The notes below the pieces were generated by a model, which saw only the letters and a list, made by a program, of their open reading frames with translations, was not told where the DNA came from and did not search any database. Shown in pieces: positions 6,540 through 12,744 of a stretch of DNA of 12,946 bases. Each line of letters opens with the position of its first letter. The stretch's first letter is position 1. Made by a program: the position numbers and the translations under genes. Source of the stretch: Candidatus Bathyarchaeota archaeon (GTDB lineage Archaea > Thermoproteota > Bathyarchaeia > 40CM-2-53-6 > RBG-13-38-9); NCBI GenBank assembly GCA_026394315.1, contig JAPKYM010000218.1, positions 1 to 12,946 of the forward strand. The letters run 5' to 3'.

Positions 6540-6540
6540 A

Positions 6541-6607
6541 GGAGATACTCCCTTTTAGGTTTCTATCTTCCTTTCTCTCAGAAAAGTTGGTATTGAACCC
6601 CTGAGAG
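6541..6607 (+). terminator. candidate two-way terminator between cysK and argH
   Basis: The gap between these converging genes holds GGAG-ATA-CTCC (6541-6551) followed by TTTT and a pyrimidine-rich run to about 6579, the sort of tract that ends archaeal transcripts. A separate 7-bp inverted repeat, CTCTCAG (6575-6581) and CTGAGAG (6601-6607), has a 19-base loop. Neither is strong alone; location between convergent stops is the main support. Confidence 0.35.
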
Positions 6608-6624
6608 TTTAACCGCACGCGCTG

Positions 6625-7854
6625 CTACTCAGTGAAGGATCTGACCACCTCAATAAGACTGTTGACCATTTTATCCAACCTCTGAGCCTCAGCCTCGATT
6701 GACCTCTTTGAATCGGTGAGCCTTTTTCTCCGTTCTTTGATCATTCTTTCGACTTCTTTCGGATTGGCGCTTCCTACTGTCCTACGTGCATTCAGTGAGG
6801 TTACTGGATCCAGTGCTCGCTTCAACTCTTTCGAGGACAATGTAATGTTTCTACCAAGGGTCTCTTTTGCGTGTCTTTCTATCACGGCCGAAGTCATGTC
6901 GCTTAAGGGGCTCTTGGCCGCTACGCTCTCCCGAACAATAGTCCCAACAAGTTTGTGGGATTCCCTGAAGGAGAGACCTTTTCTCACAAGCTCTTCAGCC
7001 AAGTCTATCGCTGAGGCATAACTCTCACAGGCAGCCATGTACATTCTTTCCCGGTTTACCTTGAGAGTTTTGACGACTCCGCTGAGAATCTTGAGGCAGT
7101 CTTTCGTAGTGTCTATGCTGATCCAGATTGGCTTTTTTACTTCTTGGAGATCTCGGTTGTATCCTGTTACAAGCCCTTTGACTGTCGTGATCAGGTTAAC
7201 CAGCTCTCCATAGACTGTCCCCGTTTTGCCTCTTATCAATTCAAGAGTGCATGGGTTCTTCTTCTGAGGCATCACACTCGAGGTTGAGGCGTACGCGTCA
7301 GCGACCTCAACATATCCGAATTCACTGCTTGACCAGACTACCAGATCTTCCGAGATCCTGCTCAGATTCGCCATAAGAATTGCAAGACACATTAGAGTCT
7401 CCACCGCGAAGTCCCTTGAACTTACAGCGTCTATCGAGTTCTCCACCAGACCGGTGAAACCCAATAGATCAGCTGTGCGCTTCCGGTCCAGAGGAAAGCT
7501 TGATCCTGCAAGTGCGCATGCTCCCAGAGGCGAATTATTAAGGCGGGTGTAGCATCCTCGGACCCGCTCAAGGTCGCGCAGCAACCCGTCAGCGTGAGCC
7601 ACGAGATAGTGACCGAAGGAGGTTATCTGCGCGTGTTGAGTGTGAGTGTATCCAACCATTAGGCTATGAGAATTCTCAGCGGCCTTCTCAAGCAGCACAT
7701 CAACAAAGATGATCACATCCTTGCTGACGTCGTTCAATTCTCTTCTCAGATTTATTCGGTGGTCAAGAACGATTTGGTCATTTCTTGATCTTCCAGTGTG
7801 AAGTTTTCCACCAATTTCAAGGCTGAGCCTCGACCTATATATTCCTGAGCCCAA
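6625..7854 (-). CDS. argH: argininosuccinate lyase lacking about 85-90 residues near the N-terminus
   Basis: ArgH splits argininosuccinate into arginine and fumarate, the last step of arginine synthesis. The 409 residues here hold GGKLHTGRSRND (about 15-26), GYTHTQHAQ, the signature SSVMPQKKNP with its catalytic serine, and the C-terminal GSANPKEVERMI, so the core and end look sound. Full-length archaeal enzymes are usually near 490-500 residues. I recall archaeal ArgH starting with a motif like YRSRLG about 90 residues before the GGK-HTGRSRND block; here IYRSRLS (5-11) is only three residues from it. The simplest reading is an in-frame internal deletion that removed the first helical domain, including the EDIH/EDVH segment. 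A second reading is loss of the N-terminus, since REVVH upstream of the TTG start (in frame before a TAG at 7888-7890) could align with EDVH. Either way the active site should be incomplete. The start codon TTG at 7852-7854 has no clear binding site. Confidence 0.85.
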   Translation of the reverse strand: MGSGIYRSRLSLEIGGKLHTGRSRNDQIVLDHRINLRRELNDVSKDVIIFVDVLLEKAAENSHSLMVGYTHTQHAQITSFGHYLVAHADGLLRDLERVRGCYTRLNNSPLGACALAGSSFPLDRKRTADLLGFTGLVENSIDAVSSRDFAVETLMCLAILMANLSRISEDLVVWSSSEFGYVEVADAYASTSSVMPQKKNPCTLELIRGKTGTVYGELVNLITTVKGLVTGYNRDLQEVKKPIWISIDTTKDCLKILSGVVKTLKVNRERMYMAACESYASAIDLAEELVRKGLSFRESHKLVGTIVRESVAAKSPLSDMTSAVIERHAKETLGRNITLSSKELKRALDPVTSLNARRTVGSANPKEVERMIKERRKRLTDSKRSIEAEAQRLDKMVNSLIEVVRSFTE

Positions 7855-7952
7855 TCTGTGTACAACCTCACGTAGTCTACTGATTAACTATCTACGCTAG
7901 GACAGATAACGTTGTTCAGCTTCCGAACGAGCCATTTGGATCGCAGACTCGT

Positions 7953-7974
7953 TGTGGGAGAACGATCTCCCACA
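7953..7974. repeat. perfect 9-bp stem-loop between the thioredoxin remnant and argH
   Basis: TGTGGGAGA (7953-7961) and TCTCCCACA (7966-7974) are exact reverse complements around a four-base loop, ACGA. No T-run follows on either strand, so it is not a standard intrinsic terminator. It lies about 100 bases before the argH start and 30 bases after the thioredoxin fragment stop on the minus strand. It could be a leader structure, an RNA processing site or a protein-binding site. Confidence 0.5.
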
Positions 7975-8002
7975 GACCTCAGATCTTGCAGCGAGCTACT
8001 GG

Positions 8003-8257
8003 TTATGCTTTTGCCTTTGACTCCGGTCTGAGCATCTTCACACGCCCTCTCAATCTAATCGCCAAGATAGCCACGACTATAACAACGGCAATGATGATGA
8101 TAGGCAGTTGTGCGGATGACGTGTTTCCTTGGTTTGATGTACTACTTTGATCAGTATTGCTTATTGTCTGTGTGCTAGTAGTGCTTGCAGGTACTTGAGT
8201 ACTCGGCTTAAAGGGCAATTCCTGAATTATCGCTTTAGCATCAGCACCATAGTAATG
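8003..8257 (-). pseudogene. C-terminal remnant of the TlpA-like thioredoxin: linker, membrane anchor and basic tail
   Basis: This frame lies one base out of step with the thioredoxin gene upstream and is open from 8257 to its stop at 8003. It reads YGADAKAIIQELPFKPS, which resembles the last helix of a TlpA/ResA domain, then a Ser/Thr/Gln-rich linker, a strong membrane helix (PIIIIAVVIVVAILAI) and a basic tail. An independent gene could start at a TTG at 8216-8218, giving 71 residues, but no binding site is seen and the sequence before that codon already looks like protein. The natural reading is that both frames once formed one C-terminally anchored, outward-facing thioredoxin, now split by an out-of-frame deletion. 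The basic tail after the anchor is like that of the octaheme cytochrome next door. Confidence 0.6.
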
Positions 8258-8496
8258 TTAGATCCAAACTGACTCTTCAAATCTTTAAGATGCAATATTT
8301 GAAGGGCACATGGCGCACACCAAGTGGCGAAGAAATCTATCAGCAGATACCTTCCTGAGAAGCTTGAGAGTGAAACCGCCCTACCTTCAGTGTCTGTCAA
8401 CTTGAAGTCAGGCGCTTTCTCTAGTCCAGCAGCCCCTGGCAAAGTAACCACGCTTAACAAGAGCACGAGCAGAAAGGGGAAGACTATGTTCTTCAT
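8227..8496 (-). CDS. TlpA/ResA-like thioredoxin, N-terminal half only
   Basis: An 89-residue frame with a signal peptide or anchor (about 4-22) followed by the start of a TlpA/ResA/AhpC-type thioredoxin fold: APDFKLTDTEGRAVSLSSFSGRYLLIDFFATWCAPC. The redox pair is WCAPC (59-63). Such proteins act outside the membrane, commonly reducing haem-binding cysteines of apocytochromes c. The fold stops short: after SQFGSNIT the frame runs into a stop (8227-8229), so the central strands and the cis-proline strand (usually a GVPTL-like motif) are missing, about 60 residues by comparison with the usual 130-140-residue domain. The rest resumes in another frame (8003-8257). As it stands the protein should not fold properly. 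It diverges from the octaheme cytochrome gene, which suits a role in its maturation. Longer starts exist at ATG 8514, ATG 8529 and GTG 8541. Confidence 0.72.
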   Translation of the reverse strand: MKNIVFPFLLVLLLSVVTLPGAAGLEKAPDFKLTDTEGRAVSLSSFSGRYLLIDFFATWCAPCALQILHLKDLKSQFGSNITMVLMLKR

Positions 8497-8646
8497 CTTG
8501 GAATCTACAACCATTCCTTTCCGTATCATTTTGGAGTACACCCAAACTAGATAAACCTCTTGACGTACCCCCCATCCCTTTGGGCAATATGGATAGACAA
8601 TGAGCTTGCGACAACAAAAAGGTGTAGAGACTGGATTCTGAAAACT

Positions 8647-8655
8647 CTTTTAAAC
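8647..8655 (+). promoter_or_regulatory. TATA-like box of the octaheme cytochrome gene
   Basis: TTTTTAAAC-like sequence (CTTTTAAACC region) lies about 38 bases before the ATG at 8690. Transcription about 25 bases after the box would begin near 8676, leaving a short leader that just contains the GGAGAGG ribosome binding site. Confidence 0.35.
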
Positions 8656-8676
8656 CTAGTCTGCAGGAACTATATT

Positions 8677-8683
8677 GGAGAGG
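8677..8683 (+). promoter_or_regulatory. ribosome binding site fixing the cytochrome start
   Basis: GGAGAGG lies six bases before the ATG at 8690. The open frame begins at a TTG (8675) that overlaps this site, so the ATG is the better start. Confidence 0.55.
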
Positions 8684-8689
8684 CCTCTA

Positions 8690-10426
8690 ATGAATCCATG
8701 CCGCATGCAGAAGACCTCCAATCTGATTTTTCTGCCAGTGTTCTTGGCCCTGACTTCAATTTCACTCTTGATGGACTCAAACTCAAGACTAGCAGTAACC
8801 AGAGCCCTTTGTGACATGGATTCCACCGCTGCAACAGTCAGCCTCTCGCCAAATTATATTGCTCTAATTGCGGTAGCGCTGGCTGCATCTTTGTTGGTGT
8901 TCAGACTCGGCGCACGCTGGGCATCCCAAAACAAGGCGACAGTTGTTAAGGCTCTTGCCCTTGCAGTGATAGTGATTCTTGCGTCTCAACCTATTCTATT
9001 CTCCTCCGCAGTACAACTACGTGATAGAGACGAGAACAGCTTGGGCATTCAACAGCCAGTTGCTGAAACAGGCCCACAGATCAAAGGAGTCTTCAAGGGA
9101 ACCGAGTGTATTGCTTGTCACAAATCCGTTACTCCTGGAATTGTTGCGGACTGGGAGATGAGCCGGCATGCTAAACCATCAGATACTACCAAACAAGCGG
9201 TCAATTGTGATTCCTGCCACGGTCAGAATCATGAAAAACTGATAATGCCCAACGAGATGCCATGCAAGAGCTGCCACCCACAAAAAGTCGAGGAGTTCAC
9301 AAAAGGCAAGCACCATCTTGCTTGGGTCGCGATGGATGTGGTCACAAGAGGAGTGCTCAACCTTCCAGAACACGTAGTATTGAAAGGCTGTGGAGCCTGC
9401 CACAGAATTGGATACTCCGGAAATACAACAGAGTGGAGTGTCAATGCCCCCGGAGTCGCAACTACCCCCGGAGCGAAATGTGACTCATGCCATACTCGAC
9501 ACCGATTCGATGTTGCCGAATCAAGAAAGCCGGAAGCTTGCTACACCTGCCACATGGGGTTCGACCATCCGCAGTACGAGATGTTTCTGAGCTCAAAGCA
9601 CGGCCTCAAATACACCCATGAAGGATCAAGTTGGAACTTTAGCTACCCACGTAATACTGAATGGCCTTACAATGGTCCTGTCTGCATCACTTGCCACATG
9701 GGAGGCGGAACCCATGCAGTGAAGACACCATGGGGCTACCTTTCGATAGTTGGCCCAGGAGTCGGCCCACCAGCAAATGACACCAAGTGGTGGAATGATA
9801 ATGCGGAGATTCTGAAAGCGCTTGGTGTCCTGACACCTGAGGGTAAAGAAGGCCCCGTTCTGAATGTAGCCAAAGAATTTGAGGTAGCCCGGTTATCCCC
9901 GCAGGAGTTTCAGACTCTTAGAGAAGGCTACATGGCAACCTGTAGAAGATGCCACTCCCCAAGATTTGTAGAGTCCAATTTCAAGAATTATGAAGCAGTA
10001 ATCAAAGAAAGCACAGGAATCATGGCTGAAGCCATAAGAGAAGTTGCACAATTGTACAAGGAAGGATATATCAAGAAGCAGGGCAACTACCCATTTGAAT
10101 ACCCATTCCTGCTCACCTTCTACAACGCTTCAACCCCCGTCGAACAAACGCTCTGGGTCATGTTTCTTGAACACCGGAACAGAGCAATCATGGGTTCATT
10201 TCACCAGAACCCCGATTACATGCACTGGGAGGGATATGGCCCAATGCGGGAATCACTTGTCAGAATCAGAGATGAAGCTGATGCGATGCGAACGAGAGGC
10301 CCGGTCAAACCCGTAGAGAAGGGCCTGCCGATCCCTGAGATAGCCGCAGCAGCAGCCACAGTAATGGCGGTGGCAGCAATAGTTGTGGCAGCGAGAGCTG
10401 GGAGGAAGGCTAAAGCCACTTCCTGA
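8690..10426 (+). CDS. octaheme c-type cytochrome of the hydroxylamine oxidoreductase (HAO) family, membrane-bound
   Basis: A 578-residue protein with eight CxxCH haem-binding motifs, first cysteines at 140, 173, 192, 234, 264, 284, 332 and 418. The spacing, KGKHHLAW before the fourth motif and KGCGACHRIG at the fourth match the HAO-type octaheme family (PF13447), in which haem 4 is catalytic. Members oxidise hydroxylamine or hydrazine, or run in reverse to reduce nitrite or hydroxylamine. True HAO needs a C-terminal tyrosine cross-linked to haem 4 of the next subunit; Y510 (NPDYMHW) and Y516 are candidates I cannot confirm. The N-terminus has three hydrophobic segments (about 12-28, 56-73 and 86-106) where HAO normally has one signal peptide, and a C-terminal helix (about 550-569) with a basic tail. 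The haem region must lie outside, where c-type haems are attached. A broken thioredoxin gene diverges from it and a CBS protein follows. Confidence 0.9.
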   Translation: MNPCRMQKTSNLIFLPVFLALTSISLLMDSNSRLAVTRALCDMDSTAATVSLSPNYIALIAVALAASLLVFRLGARWASQNKATVVKALALAVIVILASQPILFSSAVQLRDRDENSLGIQQPVAETGPQIKGVFKGTECIACHKSVTPGIVADWEMSRHAKPSDTTKQAVNCDSCHGQNHEKLIMPNEMPCKSCHPQKVEEFTKGKHHLAWVAMDVVTRGVLNLPEHVVLKGCGACHRIGYSGNTTEWSVNAPGVATTPGAKCDSCHTRHRFDVAESRKPEACYTCHMGFDHPQYEMFLSSKHGLKYTHEGSSWNFSYPRNTEWPYNGPVCITCHMGGGTHAVKTPWGYLSIVGPGVGPPANDTKWWNDNAEILKALGVLTPEGKEGPVLNVAKEFEVARLSPQEFQTLREGYMATCRRCHSPRFVESNFKNYEAVIKESTGIMAEAIREVAQLYKEGYIKKQGNYPFEYPFLLTFYNASTPVEQTLWVMFLEHRNRAIMGSFHQNPDYMHWEGYGPMRESLVRIRDEADAMRTRGPVKPVEKGLPIPEIAAAAATVMAVAAIVVAARAGRKAKATS

Positions 10427-10482
10427 GAGAAGTTTCAGATCACGGCAAGAAGTACTTCTTAGAACTTCCAGGAAATCTGAAA

Positions 10483-10926
10483 ATGGAATCTGAAGATACA
10501 AACCTCGTTAGGAACTGGATGCGCTCGAAGACCATAATATCCTCAGAAGCCTCCATAGTTGAGGTTGCTGAAGTTATGACTTCGAAGGATGTGGGATCGG
10601 TTCTTGTCACAGCCCAGGGCAAAGAGATAGGCATCTTGACTGAGAGAGACCTGACAAGAAAAGTCGTGGCGAAAGGACTTGATCCCAAGTCAACCACGGC
10701 AAAAGAGGTGATGTCTTCACCTCTTCTTACAGTACCTCAGGATTCGCCCCTCTGGGAAGCTGCGGAGATGATGTCCAAGAAGCGAGTCAGAAGACTTCCT
10801 GTGGTAGATGACAGAGGAGAGGTTGTCGGCATAATATCTACGCGGATCATAAGCTACGCGATGCCCTTCATGAAGATATCAAAATCAAACATGCTGCAGC
10901 TTCTGAGAACGGATAAGGACGAGTGA
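10483..10926 (+). CDS. two-CBS-domain protein
   Basis: A 147-residue soluble protein made of a pair of CBS domains (about 10-65 and 74-127) forming one Bateman module. Each repeat has the typical pattern: MTSKDVGSVLV leading to IGILTERDLTRKVV in the first, and MSKKRVRRLPVVDD leading to VVGIISTRIISYA in the second. Such modules bind adenosine nucleotides (AMP, ATP, SAM) in the groove between repeats and usually regulate a partner. The acidic/threonine pattern TERD is typical of ribose-binding positions. No effector domain is attached. It begins 56 bases after the cytochrome stop on the same strand, with AGGA about 10 bases before the ATG, so it may be co-transcribed with the cytochrome gene. 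That could link respiration to energy charge, but stand-alone CBS proteins are very common in archaea and the link is speculative. Confidence 0.9.
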   Translation: MESEDTNLVRNWMRSKTIISSEASIVEVAEVMTSKDVGSVLVTAQGKEIGILTERDLTRKVVAKGLDPKSTTAKEVMSSPLLTVPQDSPLWEAAEMMSKKRVRRLPVVDDRGEVVGIISTRIISYAMPFMKISKSNMLQLLRTDKDE

Positions 10927-10952
10927 TTCGTAATCAATCTCCGTTCTCTTGG

Positions 10953-12095
10953 CTACCTAAGTTCGTTGCGAGAGATTATCATTCGTTGTATCTCAGATGT
11001 GCCTTCCATTATAGCCAATGCCTTTGCATCCCTCATGTACCTCTCAACAGGACCCTTCCTTGAAAGACCGTACCCCCCATGAATTTGAACAGCATTAAGG
11101 GCCGCACGCATAGCCACCTCGGAACTGTAAAGTTTGGCCATTGCTGCTTCTCTGCTGAATTTGGTGCCTAAATCAACAAGGAAAGCAGCATAGTGTGTCA
11201 GAAGTCTTGCTGCCTCAATCTCAGTGGCCATGTCTGCAATCATGAACTGTATTGCCTGAAACTCTGAAAGCGGTTTTCCGAACTGGCTTCGCTTCTTTGA
11301 GTAGTCAATGGAGGCTTCAAGGGCAGCTTTAGCCAAACCTACGCCGATGGTCGAGAGGGCCACTCGGCCTCTATCGATGCATGAGAGGCTTATCTTCAGA
11401 CCGTCACCCTCTTTCCCCAACAGATTCTCCCTTGGGACTCTACAGTCTTTGAGGAAAATCTCACCTATAGATATCCCTCTCATTCCTGCAAGATCTTCTT
11501 TCTCGCCGAAACTGAGACCGGGGGTCTCCTTTTCAACTATGAATGTGCTCAATCCTTTGGAGCCTTTGGTCTTGTCGGTTGAGGCCAAGACGACGTAGAG
11601 ACTAGCTTGTCCAGCATTTGTGATGTAACTCTTGTCACCAGCTAGTACGTATTTATCACCTTCTGCTTCTGCCTCTGTTGTGATCGAAGCTACATCTGAG
11701 CCTCCTGTCCGTTCCGTTGCAGCAAAAGCCCCTAGCTCTTCGCCCTTGGTCATAGATGACAGGTAGGACTTTTTCTGTTCTGAACTTCCAAAAAGACAGA
11801 TGCTGAAGGCTGAGAGGACATGGGCAACATTTATCGTGGCGGTACTGCAGCACACCTTGGCGATCTCTTCCAAGGCGATACAATAGCTTTGAATGTCCAT
11901 GCCTGAGCCTCCGTACTCTACAGGGAAAGGTAGACCGAGAAGACCGTGCTCAGCCATTTCCTGAACGTTCTCTCGTGGGAATCTTCCGCTTCTATCGATA
12001 TCTCTGGCTTTGGAGGCCAACTGCTTGGCTGCAAACACACGTACACGTTGCCGCAGTTCTTGCTGTCTTGATGAAAATGAGAAGTCCAGATACAT
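10953..12095 (-). CDS. acyl-CoA dehydrogenase
   Basis: A full-length 380-residue FAD flavoenzyme that forms the alpha-beta double bond of an acyl-CoA and passes electrons to an electron-transfer flavoprotein. The N-terminal helical domain ends with GLLGLPFPVEYGGSGMD. The middle beta domain carries the FAD-binding AATERTGGSDVASI and YITNAG motifs. The C-terminal helical domain has the family block RSQFGKPLSEFQAIQFMIADM, IHGGYGLSRKGPVERYMRDAKALAIMEGTSEIQR. The catalytic base is the glutamate of MEGTSEIQR (E364), the position used by short- and medium-chain enzymes. Substrate chain length cannot be told; a short or branched-chain substrate is possible. It lies 111 bases downstream of the ferritin gene on the same strand, separated by a poly-T terminator, so it probably has its own transcript. 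The preceding GGGGGT is only a weak binding site. Nothing nearby is part of a beta-oxidation set. Confidence 0.93.
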   Translation of the reverse strand: MYLDFSFSSRQQELRQRVRVFAAKQLASKARDIDRSGRFPRENVQEMAEHGLLGLPFPVEYGGSGMDIQSYCIALEEIAKVCCSTATINVAHVLSAFSICLFGSSEQKKSYLSSMTKGEELGAFAATERTGGSDVASITTEAEAEGDKYVLAGDKSYITNAGQASLYVVLASTDKTKGSKGLSTFIVEKETPGLSFGEKEDLAGMRGISIGEIFLKDCRVPRENLLGKEGDGLKISLSCIDRGRVALSTIGVGLAKAALEASIDYSKKRSQFGKPLSEFQAIQFMIADMATEIEAARLLTHYAAFLVDLGTKFSREAAMAKLYSSEVAMRAALNAVQIHGGYGLSRKGPVERYMRDAKALAIMEGTSEIQRMIISRNELR

Positions 12096-12142
12096 CGACC
12101 CCCAGTCGGTGAAGCTCTTCTAAGAGAAGTCAGAAATTGAGC

Positions 12143-12153
12143 AAAAAACAAAA
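12143..12153 (-). terminator. poly-T archaeal-type terminator after the ferritin gene
   Basis: On the minus strand this reads TTTTGTTTTTT, without a preceding hairpin, about 55 bases after the ferritin stop codon. Archaeal RNA polymerase commonly stops at such runs. It separates the ferritin transcript from acyl-CoA dehydrogenase. Confidence 0.5.
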
Positions 12154-12206
12154 GAGGTGTTCAACGTCAGTTAGTGATTCTTGTCGAGGCAGTTACTTGT
12201 GACATG

Positions 12207-12623
12207 CTACTTGCCTAGGAGTGTGCCGAACGTGTTATGGTGATCCTCCTCGTCAGATAGGATCTCTTCATAGAGAAGCCTCGAAACAGGATCATTGTTC
12301 TCGATGCATATCTGGATTGCTTTCTTGTAGAGGGCGATTGCCTCCTCTTCTGCTTTTAGATTGTCTTTCAGCATCTTCTCGACACTTCCGCCTGTAACAA
12401 TAGGTGAAGGTTTCGTTGTCGGAACTCCACCTAGGTAGTCGAGTCTTTCAGCGAACTTCTCTGCATGCTTCATCTCTTCGATAGCAACCTTCTTGAAGAT
12501 CTCTTCAACCTCCGCGCTCTCTAATCCTATTGCCGTGACATGATGCCACATGTACTGGATCGTTACAGCTATCTCACGAGCTATAGACTGGTTCAGTATC
12601 TCCAACAAAGCTTCTTTGCCCAT
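12207..12623 (-). CDS. bacterioferritin-like iron-storage or detoxification protein
   Basis: A 138-residue four-helix ferritin-like protein. The di-iron ligands appear at E17 (AREIAVTIQY), E50 and H53 (EEMKHAE), E93 (AEEEAIALY) and an ExxH in DEEDHH (about 125-129). M51 matches the haem-ligand methionine of bacterioferritin (Met52 in E. coli numbering), and ERLDYLGGVP is the usual sequence that follows. It would oxidise Fe(II) and store or detoxify it in the cytoplasm, possibly as a Dps-like or 24-subunit shell. At 138 residues it is shorter than the standard ~158. The start at ATG 12621-12623 is supported by an excellent GGAGGTGA (12628-12635) four bases upstream; a TTG at 12644 also opens the frame. 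It fits with the iron-demanding cytochrome and the possible metal transport locus in the window. Confidence 0.9.
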   Translation of the reverse strand: MGKEALLEILNQSIAREIAVTIQYMWHHVTAIGLESAEVEEIFKKVAIEEMKHAEKFAERLDYLGGVPTTKPSPIVTGGSVEKMLKDNLKAEEEAIALYKKAIQICIENNDPVSRLLYEEILSDEEDHHNTFGTLLGK

Positions 12624-12670
12624 AGAGTCACCTCCAGGAAACAATTAGTAATTGATACTGACAAGTTGAG

Positions 12671-12678
12671 ATATTTAA
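12671..12678 (-). promoter_or_regulatory. TATA-like box of the ferritin gene
   Basis: On the minus strand this reads TTAAATAT, about 50 bases before the ATG at 12623. Transcription should start near 12648, giving a 25-base leader with a full GGAGGTGA site. A 5-bp inverted repeat, TTAAG (12675-12679) and CTTAA (12687-12691), overlaps the box and could be a repressor site, but is short. Confidence 0.5.
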
Positions 12679-12744
12679 GGACTTATCTTAACTAGTTTAG
12701 CGCCAAAATGCTGCAGGCGCCTCAATTTGACTGTTGGATCTTTA

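Noticed and set aside
7953..7974. The 9-bp hairpin as an intrinsic terminator for the thioredoxin transcript
   Set aside because: No T-run follows on the minus strand, and archaeal termination does not usually need a hairpin.
9179..9444. Minus-strand frames under the cytochrome gene
   Set aside because: The plus frame has eight haem motifs; the opposing frames are shadows with no motif.
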